33,001 nt of DNA from Planctomycetaceae bacterium (GTDB taxonomy: Bacteria; Planctomycetota; Planctomycetia; Planctomycetales; Planctomycetaceae). The stretch covers positions 1-33,001 of the forward strand of contig OMIV01000113.1 in the NCBI GenBank assembly GCA_900299185.1, given 5' to 3'. Shown here piece by piece: positions 10,001 to 16,800 of the stretch (positions are counted from its first letter, which is position 1; every line of letters starts with the position of its first letter). Both the position numbers and the translations under genes were made by a program. The notes under the pieces were generated by a model. It did not search any database. It was not told the DNA's origin and worked only from the letters and a program-made list of their open reading frames with translations.

Positions 10001-11362
10001 CGCTGACTTTGCGAGTGAGAACCCCGCACCAATCGCGATGCCGAGCACGACAACGGACGCGATCAACGCGGCAGCCAGCGGCTTGCGTTTGCACCAGCGC
10101 CACACGCGCGTTGCAGCATTCACGCGTCGTGAGCGAATTGGCTCTCCAGCCAGATACCGCTGCAGCTCCGCCGCGAGTTCTCCCGCTGATGCAAGCCGAT
10201 GCGCGGGCGTCTTCTCAAGACACTTCAGGCAAATCGTTTCGAGGTCTCGATCAACCGACGGGTTGAGCAGACGCGGCGAGACCGGAGCAGATTCAACGAA
10301 GTGCTTGAGTGTCTCCATCACCGTCACACCTTGAAACGGCGGACGTCCGACGAGCAAGCAATAGAGCACCGCACCGAGCGAATAAACGTCCGACAGCGGC
10401 CCGACTTCTCGAATGCGTCCGGCAGCTTGTTCGGGAGGCATGTAAGAAGGAGTACCCAGAATTTGACCGCTCGCAGTGAGTCCGCTGTCTTGCTCAATAG
10501 CTTTCGCCAATCCGAAGTCGGTTACGCGCGGATGTCCGTCGCTCGTGAGCAGAATGTTCCCCGGCTTCAAATCGCGATGCACGATGCCGTGCTGATGCGC
10601 GTACTCGATAGCCTCAGCCACTTCGTGCATCAGCGTCGCCGCGTCTCGTGCGGGCAGGGGGCCGCGCCGCACACGATCGGCCAGACTCTCACCATCAACG
10701 AAGCCCATCGAGAAGTAGTGCTGCCCCTCGTACTCACCGACTTCATAGATCGGCACGATGCCCGGATGTTCGAGCCGAGCCGCCGCCTCGGCTTCGCTAT
10801 AGAAGCGTTGAATGTCGCCGTCCGAAGCGAGCTGACCTTGCAAGATCATCTTCACCGCAACAACGCGATTCAGCCGCGTCTGTCGAGCTCGATATACGAC
10901 ACCCATGCCTCCGCGAGCGATCTCAGCAATGACCTCGTAATCGCCGAACGACTTCAGCATCGACCGTCGTCCACCCGCCGTTCTGACATTAGCCCGCGCA
11001 GCCGGAGTCTCGAACTGAGTGTCGCTGCCGTCTGCTGGTTGAATGACCGTTTCGACGGCCTCAGGGGCCAACGGGCGCCTTTCCTGAGGCACGATCGTCT
11101 GCACGTCCGCCGGTGACATCGGTGCCGACGTTTGGGTGCTCTCCGCTGGAGCAATAACAGCCGCGACTTTAGTTGCTGATGTGGCCGTCCTTTGTTCGAG
11201 GCCAATCTCCGTCACCGATTGCGAGTCGCGAGGCGTCGCCGTCGATGATTCATTGAGAGTCATCTCAGCAGCATCCGCAGCGGGAGCGTTCTGGAGAGGT
11301 TGAATCATGGTCGCATCGAGTTCCGTGCGACCGGCCTGCTCACTGGCGGGATCTTGGCTCAT
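4067..11362 (-). CDS. Giant Ser/Thr protein kinase with repeat region, WD40 propellers and C-terminal propeller-like domain
   Basis: 2431 residues. After a disordered N-terminus (1-140) comes a complete Hanks-type kinase domain (about 142-403): glycine loop ARGGMG (149-154), lysine K171 in VAVK, HRDLKPGN (262-269), DFG (282-284), PPE (309-311). All catalytic residues are present, so it should be active. A membrane helix follows (about 429-447), which places the kinase in the cytoplasm and the rest probably outside it. Next are an unassigned beta-rich block (about 560-800), helical TPR-like repeats (about 800-1325), then about a dozen WSPDG-type WD40 blades (about 1455-2120), and a last module (about 2170-2431) with EASGLIASS and WTISDSG motifs, resembling a separate propeller family. 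AGGA sits about 8 bases before the ATG. Planctomycetes have many such kinases; the ligand and substrate are unknown. It is probably transcribed alone. Confidence 0.88.
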   Translation of the reverse strand: MSQDPASEQAGRTELDATMIQPLQNAPAADAAEMTLNESSTATPRDSQSVTEIGLEQRTATSATKVAAVIAPAESTQTSAPMSPADVQTIVPQERRPLAPEAVETVIQPADGSDTQFETPAARANVRTAGGRRSMLKSFGDYEVIAEIARGGMGVVYRARQTRLNRVVAVKMILQGQLASDGDIQRFYSEAEAAARLEHPGIVPIYEVGEYEGQHYFSMGFVDGESLADRVRRGPLPARDAATLMHEVAEAIEYAHQHGIVHRDLKPGNILLTSDGHPRVTDFGLAKAIEQDSGLTASGQILGTPSYMPPEQAAGRIREVGPLSDVYSLGAVLYCLLVGRPPFQGVTVMETLKHFVESAPVSPRLLNPSVDRDLETICLKCLEKTPAHRLASAGELAAELQRYLAGEPIRSRRVNAATRVWRWCKRKPLAAALIASVVVLGIAIGAGFSLAKSASASREFVTLQTEFERTIDNAQLSEQWLKSADQLATRIAALPQQNERAPVDHASRITDAFVDLLQKELKRPKLSTEVAESLRASIQLLQGRAPSLADDLLTQLEGRLTDWVVDFELNAPQTVSTDAAATAKLNELLQKIFGESKVQIAKGAFLPKHSEKSVVAVVGMTARAAHADNATEIKYVVAPQTETLFVCRDDIELAGVFGPEWRTAVEVGFSLNSVGSRGYDFSIRMLDAPASTTSHANEDDVNLASSNANTKQFVAEVRRNRIPLLRRVLPADLLPTGPLQLRARRQRGDLEFQIHNLPPLRFTDPFALRPDSPGVFALRWPADVPLLSLTAQHRPRAVPASGLEQGDELFDAGKFAEAAEKYRQQVTEGEDESVQQEARYKLGACLTELQQFVAADEVFAPLVASSSGNWGALAGVQTLVSALRRNQPDEADSVIEILSSRFRFEELAVLVPSDLRDEILKTYAKSYLSLGGILQFDLNRMQKIERAAAIDRLLSPDGFGDFYNQMELMRVYHFAEKWPEALAVIEPLLKRQRSALVMRHFCRILRLSGQAKRAIEELDASLSGRVPMSEPMSSMLLLERARAHYMLGNIDNCEADLRAIGEPQKDEPFETYTQSARSVILGLLLDERGNVSAAHDIWSRAYARSQVLFDGNGKSYDTSLILALMLGSLSGELRESDASEFMRLVSTGNSSGSMVSMATSLATPQSIFESMRDMWRAPRGKQLARQFALEAISLRERTRLPLLLIGQAFLRQKAFESVVTIEQDQTLWELVNEGLSGVFETGKLKTSQLMQLALAWKGTTNFVGWSGVAPSLPPEFRAKAAWMLGHRFVRLSKHVEAKQFFETARKDAAPDSVLAQLAKQDLELLQQDRTRLLIESDVLDPVVTVKRGTETVTTLELRSQQKGEVLLPAGEYDLEVSGPQQALVTCDAVILPTNTSEPAAVLPSSPQLQPTRLRLGLPQLATATLRLASRWQEPSAQSSLVGIVPKPARLPGMGRWQIKRRESQSLCHLLAWSPDGKLLAVSTQDAAIRLLRTTDGGVESILLGHTQYPHQLSWSPDGLWIASLDFTGALFVWDVRKSRLAFTRSEKVARVANFAWSPDGKFLASAEHGGIAILDPEGTVIDRIRIELGIYGVSWSSDGRRLAIALRDLQQFGIITQDEHEKWSEPKLIRTTIAGGPTRTSWSPDGRLLIAASFEALEVWDVSTWQVINQWSCRDAINCDWERDSNHILISQQAPLVRRYEARGPKNAKPEEIAMNSAVSCAALSPDQRLFARGGHCVIDLVDRQGVLQKTFTWPLPQPTLAVGWSPDGQRLASASGSRVFLHEVVGKGPSLKIGRLLTTYTPSYADISAAKWSPDGSVLAVSSHAGTLSLLAPDGTTMMKRVVDVPLHAFDWTRPNSSARPNPTTLNGVAALPENGSPVAGTRKLDGSAWQLIANNHQSKLQLLTRTGDVRAELAAFDRPIISISASPSGEQVAVSLQGGDIIVVSLKTGEQRKVALNSNVYGLIWSPDEKIMYAAGDHSFVVDVATMKPRPDTPYVGGSISAIAWRGEQRSFFAALRTGHLLELNLKGEIVRTLRQPPGELVSLSLHPDQCTLALGTSHGTVEIWDSVQSKPLGVMITTQHGGCLAVSPTGEPLSLISGKPDANGNAPADELDSLVWIVESEAGEQSMLSAAEFFARQQAAFDRETLARLKQTAAPRELAAAPVQDVGKLSVPEIQEASGLIASSKHEGVFWTISDSGNPANLYALDQTGRVLATYKIAGATNSDWETITLDAQSHLLIGDVGNASRSAARSIYEVDEPDPRAAGAAESSFAKPIELALRRKMTFNAPAPDTDFEASFVLGGKYYLPSKVSSGVAQLFALDLPTAAPEPTGQSIAVELKLLGTIPNANWITDAALHSNGKRLALLTYSEALLFDLPDSGIVPRAATDSALPSPTARVRFEAPFIEASTFDSNGHVLLLSETGTLHRLAP

Positions 11363-11443
11363 TCCGTTCCTATCGACTTCGCGTATCCATCCGACGTCTC
11401 GACATCACGTGCTTGGCCCTGACTGGCTGTCCGAAAACTCGAA

Positions 11444-11460
11444 TAGGCATATCTTGCCTA
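11444..11460. promoter_or_regulatory. Operator-like palindrome TAGGCA-N5-TGCCTA
   Basis: Perfect 6-base inverted arms with a 5-base spacer, overlapping the candidate -10 of the kinase promoter. The size and spacing fit a dimeric regulator's site. No cognate regulator gene is seen nearby. Confidence 0.35.
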
Positions 11461-11474
11461 ATGGTTGAGTTCAA
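11446..11474 (-). promoter_or_regulatory. Candidate promoter of the giant kinase gene
   Basis: On the minus strand TTGAAC (11474-11469, 4 of 6 to TTGACA) is followed after 17 bases by TATGCC (11451-11446, 3 of 6 to TATAAT), about 85 bases before the kinase ATG. The -10 half lies inside the palindrome at 11444-11460, the usual position for a repressor operator. The match is modest, and planctomycete promoters are poorly defined, so this is only a candidate. Confidence 0.3.
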
Positions 11475-11506
11475 CTCGGTCACTTCGAGACTTGCTCGGT
11501 TCTCGC

Positions 11507-11518
11507 TGCCAATTGGCA
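11507..11518. promoter_or_regulatory. Perfect 12-base palindrome TGCCAATTGGCA
   Basis: A perfect palindrome about 33 bases upstream of the candidate -35 of the kinase promoter. It shares the TGCC/GGCA half-site with the palindrome at 11444-11460, which makes a common regulator conceivable. Confidence 0.3.
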
Positions 11519-11672
11519 CTCGTAAGTGTCCGGTGCCCCTTGTGCTGTGGTCTGTGGTCGAAAGCCTACGCATTGCATTGAGCGCAGACGGCAACTTTGC
11601 AATCGATTCGGTAATAACTCTGACAGACCGAAAGCTGACCTCACGGCTTCATAAACCTACCGCTGCCATGAG

Positions 11673-12200
11673 TTACTTCTTCTCAATCAGCGCCACCTCA
11701 GCTCGATCGAGCCGCAATGAAACTGGCTTATCGAAGAAGGTCGCTCGCGCGGGGATTTCTCGGTCTCGCTTAAAGCCAAAGTGGTAATGCATGCCGAGCA
11801 AATGCCAGCGGCCATCGTAGAAGAAGACATCAAAGTCGATGTGAGTCGGACCGTTATGGCCGTTGCCAACTCCGATGATCGTAAAGGCTTGGCTGGATAC
11901 TTGGGCTACGGCGACGATGTCGTAGGACTCAAACTTCGCACGCAACTTGCCCATCTGAGCGAGCATCTTCTGCACGCCCTCACGAAACTTGGCGCGATCT
12001 TCAGGCGTCCGAAACGCGGGGTTGGTGTCGACAGACGCGTGCCGCAAGGCCGCATCAATTTTGTCATTGCCGACAGCTTGAATGAGATCAGCCAAGGTTA
12101 CCCAGTACTCACGCAGTGACTCAGGAACGGCATCTTGAGGATCCGCCGCATGGGCAGATGAAGCGAACAGCAAGATCGCAATAGCAAGCAGATGACGCAT
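11673..12200 (-). CDS. Secreted small protein, possibly NTF2/SnoaL-like
   Basis: 175 residues with a clear signal peptide: MRHLL, a hydrophobic core, then SSAHA-AD with a likely cut after residue 19. The mature part has an N-terminal helical section and a beta-rich C-terminal section (SSQAFTIIGVG, HIDFDVFFYDGRWHLLGMHYHFG) whose 'variable substrate ... D-G-R-W-H-L' pattern recalls NTF2/SnoaL-like folds; this is a weak match. The open frame continues upstream to 12395, but the ATG at 12200 has a near-perfect Shine-Dalgarno (GGAAGGAG, 6 bases before) and starts the signal peptide, so I use it. It diverges from the plus-strand pair at 12350 across about 150 bases that must hold both promoters. 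No catalytic residues are assigned. Confidence 0.7.
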   Translation of the reverse strand: MRHLLAIAILLFASSAHAADPQDAVPESLREYWVTLADLIQAVGNDKIDAALRHASVDTNPAFRTPEDRAKFREGVQKMLAQMGKLRAKFESYDIVAVAQVSSQAFTIIGVGNGHNGPTHIDFDVFFYDGRWHLLGMHYHFGFKRDREIPARATFFDKPVSLRLDRAEVALIEKK

Positions 12201-12349
12201 GCAAGACTCCTTCCAAGAACGTGAGGCCGAGCAACGATGCTCACCACATCTGACCTGACATGGCGAGAGGCGCGGCGGAGAATACACTCCCGCCCGCGAA
12301 TTGCCTGCAAGCAAGTCTCGCAGAGGAAGTTCACCAACTGATAGTAGCC

Positions 12350-12652
12350 ATGACCGAACGTCAAACACTCTTTCACCCGTCGCAATTACGAGCATGGTTG
12401 CTGTGGCAACTTCGTGCGGCGGTCGTGTTTATGGGTGTCTTGGGATTGAGTGTTGTGCTGAGCGTCATTTTGCGAGCGGCAGGAGACGACGGAGCCGCTG
12501 ACTCATTACGCGGATTGTTGTGGCTGGCTGTTGTTGGATTGGGATGCGATGCGTTGGCGTTGTTGCTGACGACGACTGTGGCGGTCATTCGATTGTTGGA
12601 AGATCGGAAGTCGAACACGGACGAGTCACCCGCTGAATCAACCGGGAGCTAG
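12350..12652 (+). CDS. Small two-helix membrane protein of unknown function
   Basis: 100 residues from an ATG at 12350; the frame also runs upstream to 12260, but the added residues look non-coding. There are two membrane segments at about 22-42 and 55-82, joined by a short acidic loop (AGDDGAADS), with a basic N-terminus and an acidic, serine-rich C-terminus. No family is recognised. Its stop lies 6 bases before the next gene, so the two are almost certainly co-transcribed and may be partners in the membrane. A GAGGAAG lies about 20 bases upstream of the ATG, too far to be an ideal Shine-Dalgarno, so the exact start is uncertain. Confidence 0.62.
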   Translation: MTERQTLFHPSQLRAWLLWQLRAAVVFMGVLGLSVVLSVILRAAGDDGAADSLRGLLWLAVVGLGCDALALLLTTTVAVIRLLEDRKSNTDESPAESTGS

Positions 12653-12658
12653 CCACGC

Positions 12659-13873
12659 ATGCCGATCAAGTTTCGATGCCAACACTGTCGGCAGTTCTTG
12701 GGGATATCTCGGGAGCGAGCGGGCGACATCTTTGATTGCCCGACTTGCGGTCGCACTTTGCGAGTGCCGGAACTGGACGGCTCGGTAAAGCCCTTGCCCA
12801 GGGTGCGATTGGATTTGGGCGATAGCCAGTTACGCAAAGCGCTGGATGAAATTGCCGACATCGGGCAATCCGCTGGAGACGCGATCGAGTTCGATGGCAT
12901 CGACGACATCGGAAGATCGACTTCGGATGGATCTGCTTCAGCGTCGGGGGGGAACTCGGCATCCATTCCTAAGATCAGCAAACAACCGGAAGTCCTTTCC
13001 GTCGTTCCTCAAGTGGCTCCCAAGCCCATTGAACTCGCGCCAGTTGCCCCTGTCGTGCATGACATTCCCGAGCCGAGTGCTTCGACAAACCAGCGTCGCG
13101 ACCAAGCGTGGAAGGAAGTCGTCGAACTCGGCGAAGGAGAATCATCCGATGAGCCGATTGCTCAGGCTGATCCCGATATGGAAGCACCTCGCGGCGTCAG
13201 TCGTAACAGGCCGGCAACCGGCACCCGAGTTCTCGAGATTGGCCCTTCGTTCTGGTTTGCGGCTGTAGGATTGGCTGCATCTGTTTTTACAGCCGGCTTC
13301 TGGGCTGGAAGACTTACTACGATTAGCTCGATCCCTGTTGCTCCACTCCCAGCAAAGTCTGATGAACCAACCGGGCAGGGGAGTGCCGCTCCACTCACAA
13401 AGACCGAGGCTCAGCATTCCAGTGATGCTGAGGTGGCCGGACTGCGTGGTCGAGTGACCTATCGACCTGAGAATGGCACCAATCGTCCCGACAAGGGCGC
13501 GCGAGTCATCGCCTTGCCAGCAGACTGGAACGGCAAGGCGAAGTTGCAAGTCGTCGGCTTTCGCTCTGCAGACTCAGCCGACGATCTCCGAGTTGCTCGC
13601 GCGAGCCTGCAGGCAATGGGCGGCGATCTCGCCGTAACGAGCGACACGGGCGAGTACGAACTGTCTCTTAAGTCCGGCGGGCAATACCTATTGGTTGTGC
13701 TGTCGGGCTCAATGCCACGTCCCGAAATGGAAGACACCCAAGCATCCGTCAGTCAGCTCGGAGCGTACTTTGACCGTCCGCAACAACTGCTCGGAAAAGT
13801 GATGCTGCATACCGAACGCATCACCTGGTCCGGAGAAGGCTCGCAACCGTGGGACCATGTCTTCCAACGCTAG
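12659..13873 (+). CDS. Zinc-ribbon, single-pass membrane protein
   Basis: 404 residues. It begins with a zinc ribbon: C7/C10 and C27/C30 in CQHC...CPTCG, followed by RTLRVPE, a small ribbon common at the N-terminus of planctomycete membrane proteins. A long disordered, proline- and acid-rich linker (about 40-190) leads to one membrane helix (about 197-218). The C-terminal extracytoplasmic part (about 262-404) has beta-strand pattern (LRGRVTYRPENG, DTGEYELSLKSGGQYLLVVLSG) like carboxypeptidase-regulatory/transthyretin-like domains. GGGAG is well placed before the ATG. It therefore puts a metal-binding module in the cytoplasm and a beta-sandwich outside, suggesting a structural or sensing role; the function is unknown. 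It is operonic with the two-helix protein just upstream. Confidence 0.72.
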   Translation: MPIKFRCQHCRQFLGISRERAGDIFDCPTCGRTLRVPELDGSVKPLPRVRLDLGDSQLRKALDEIADIGQSAGDAIEFDGIDDIGRSTSDGSASASGGNSASIPKISKQPEVLSVVPQVAPKPIELAPVAPVVHDIPEPSASTNQRRDQAWKEVVELGEGESSDEPIAQADPDMEAPRGVSRNRPATGTRVLEIGPSFWFAAVGLAASVFTAGFWAGRLTTISSIPVAPLPAKSDEPTGQGSAAPLTKTEAQHSSDAEVAGLRGRVTYRPENGTNRPDKGARVIALPADWNGKAKLQVVGFRSADSADDLRVARASLQAMGGDLAVTSDTGEYELSLKSGGQYLLVVLSGSMPRPEMEDTQASVSQLGAYFDRPQQLLGKVMLHTERITWSGEGSQPWDHVFQR

Positions 13874-13899
13874 GCGATGATCGATCTCTCAATCATCGC
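13874..13899. terminator. Hairpin between convergent genes
   Basis: GCGATGAT (13874-13881) and ATCATCGC (13892-13899) form a perfect 8-base stem with a 10-base loop in the 19-base gap between the zinc-ribbon gene stop and the AmmeMemoRadiSam stop, which lies inside one arm. Its position suggests a bidirectional terminator, but neither side has a T-run, so it may act through a different mechanism. Confidence 0.4.
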
Positions 13900-16800
13900 A
13901 ACAAGCGGCCCGCATACCCAACCACTCGCGTGGTATCGCCGTTGGCATCGGCGGATGTGGCGTAGCCAACAAGCATTGATTCTCGAAGTCGGCCTAGCTT
14001 TTTAAGCGTCTTAATCACGATCACTGCCGGGACCACACCGCACATGCTGATTTGGTTTGCTCGACACGTCCTAAAGAGCGAGTCCTCATCCAAGCGATCG
14101 AAGTCAGCGAGTGCCATTGCATCAAGACGGCGGTTCTCTTCGTCGGTCGCGTAGTGATTCATGTCGCTCGAAATGATCAGCAACGGCGGTTCGTCAAGTT
14201 CGCGAATGACCTCAGCCAGCTCCGTTGCGAAAGCGTCGCAGCGTTCGAGATTGGCCGCTCCGACAGCAATGCCAACGACTTTCGTCTCGGGATTGAGCCG
14301 AGCAATCATCGGCAAGTTGACCTCGATTCCGTGCTCGGCTTGATGGGCCGCAGAGTCGAGTTGCAGTCCCTTAATTCGCTCAGACAACTTGGCTGCGAGT
14401 TCGAAGTCAGAGGCGACGTTGCAACCCGGCAACTGCCAAACATGATGCGGAGCAACAGCCCATTCCGAACCATGATGAGTGTGCTTGGGACCGATGATGA
14501 TGACTCGCTTCGGCAATTGAACTCGCTTCAAGACATCAGCTGCGAGCTTGCCCGAGAACGCCCAGCCGGCATGTGGAATCATTGCTCCAGAGCAGGGCAG
14601 GGGAGTGGCTTCGCCATCCAGCAGCTTGTCGAGCATTTGATTCATGCTCGGAGCGTCACCGGGATAGAAACGCCCGGCGACAGCAGCGGGACGCTCTGCC
14701 GAACCACGCTGGGGTCGAGGCACTGCCGAGAACGTTGTGCGTACACGAGTGCTCTGAAATTCGAGGCTGAAGATTTGAGCGTAGATCGGTTCCGCGACCT
14801 GACAAAGCTCTGCCGCGTCATCCAGATTCTTCTCAACCGATGCATCGCGATCGTAGACCCACGCCGTGCGATTTCGCTCCGACACCAGAATCGCTCGATG
14901 GCGAGGGTTAATGCCGCTCAAGCTCGGCTGATCAATCGAGCCATGCATCGTCGTGTTGAAGGCGATCGACAAATCAACGTTGAAGTTCGCATTCAAGAAT
15001 CCACGTCGTCGCAATTGATTGGCCAACTCTTCGCACATCGCAAACGCGGTGGTTTGCAGCGGCATCAGATCTCGAAGGGCCATGCGTGCTTGAACGACTT
15101 CTTGACCGCCACCCGGCAACGTGACATTCAAAGCAATGCCGTTGACCGACGAGTCTGGAACGGTGCCGCAGTAATACATCGGAGTTGCACCACGGATGAG
15201 GGCCGCGATGTTGTCCTTGCAAATGCGTCGGAACTCTTCGAACTGCTCCGGCGAATAAAGCGGCTGAGCCGCTTCAAAGTGCGCGACTTCCTCAGCAGAG
15301 CGAGTCATGCGGCCGTAAATGACATTGCCTTCGAAGCGAAACAAGACAGTGTCAGATTCCTTCCAGGCGGTCGGTGGTAAGCCGGCTTTAATACAAACTT
15401 GATTGAGGAACGTTTCCGAGTCCCAGTCGTTGTCGGTGGCGACACCAGGCAGCAGAAGACCTCGCTGATTGCCACGCACGATCTGCAGACCGTGCATTCC
15501 GATGGTGACCTCGTTGATTCGGTCGAGTCCGGTGGCGTGAACTCGTTCGGGAGAGAACAACAGCCAGACTTCCAGGTCAAGGTGTGGAATTTCAATTCCA
15601 GCAATGGGAGGGAAGCGAGGATCGTCGGTTGCCGTGCGTAGCGACGCCTCTTCGATTGTTCGTTGCAGCGGCATCGTTTGACCGAACGAACCGCAGCAAG
15701 ACCGCAGTCGCTTGTCTCGCTTGAGACTGACGAACGCTCCTGAGATGGCGGCGTCCGCAACTCCGAGTCTCTTGAGATCAGGAATCTGAGCAGGTCGGTT
15801 TTCGACTGCGGCTTTCACGCACTCCGCCGCTGCAGCGAGGATGGCCTCACGTTGTTCGCTGGTCAGAGGCAACCGCGTTGGAGGCTGCGTTGCGATCGGT
15901 CGAACCGGGGCAGGGGGGGCGTTTGTTGCAGAATTCGTCGAATTCTGCGGGGCAGGGGAGAGGGGCGCGATCTTGACCGGAGCGACAGCTGGCTGCTGGC
16001 TGGCCAACCACTGCAGCGCCGATTCGTCAAGCCCCGTCTTCGTGCTACTCGTTGAACCATCCTTGTTTGAGCTGCTCATGAGCGTCGGACCTCCTGATGA
16101 ATGCTGAGTCGTGATACGAGGTTGTGCGGGTTCTGAATTGTTCGTCGTCTGAAGCTGAGTAAGAATTGTGGACTCTGTCGTATTGATTGTCGGAACGGGG
16201 GCAATGTGAAACTGCCGCATGTCGACCGGCTGCCGCTTACGTCCCCAATTGCCGGGTCGATCAAGAAATTGTCCTGCAATCTCGGTCAGGCAGTAACGGC
16301 AACGATTCCCCTGAAGGGCATATGTCCCAAGTTCGTACCAGTTCCGTTCGATGAGCAATTTCTTACAGTTGGGACAGAACGTGCTTTGTCGAGCAACGTC
16401 ATTCACGTTACCCACGAAGACATGCTTCAGACCGACTTGCATCGCGATTTCTCGCGAACGAATGAGCGTGTCATGCGGCGTCGCAGGTCGATCAAGCATG
16501 CGGAAGTCGGGATGAAACGCAGTGAAGTGAATGGGGACTTCATCGCCCACGGCATCCAATACCCACTCACTCATTTGCTTGATCTCGTCAGGACGATCAT
16601 TGGCGTTGGGGATGACCAGATTGGTGATCTCGAACCACACCGGAGTTTCATGCTTGAGCCACTTCAACGTGTCGAGAATCGGCTGCAGATGCGAGTACGT
16701 GATCTTGTAATAGAAGTCTTCGGTGAAGGCTTTGAGATCCACATTGGCAGCGTCCATGAATTCGTAGAACGGACCTCGCGCTTCCTCGGTGATATAGCCC

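Larger units (their letters stand above)
11363..11672 (-). other. Intergenic region upstream of the giant kinase
   Basis: 310 bases between two minus-strand genes. No credible coding frame. It contains a promoter-like pair, a palindrome overlapping that pair and a second perfect palindrome, all within about 160 bases of the kinase start (listed separately). No clear terminator for the upstream small secreted-protein gene is visible. Confidence 0.5.

Noticed and set aside
10199-11116. A 305-codon plus-strand frame opposite the kinase domain of the giant kinase
   Set aside because: Antisense shadow of a strongly conserved domain; Arg/Ser-rich, no family resemblance.
12201-12395. N-terminal extension of the small secreted protein to 12395
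   Set aside because: The ATG at 12200 has a near-perfect Shine-Dalgarno and starts a normal signal peptide; the extension would bury it.
14052-15380. A 442-codon open frame on the plus strand antisense to the AmmeMemoRadiSam gene
   Set aside because: It mirrors the codon pattern of the real gene, has no recognisable domain and no Shine-Dalgarno, and contains compositionally odd residues; an antisense shadow.
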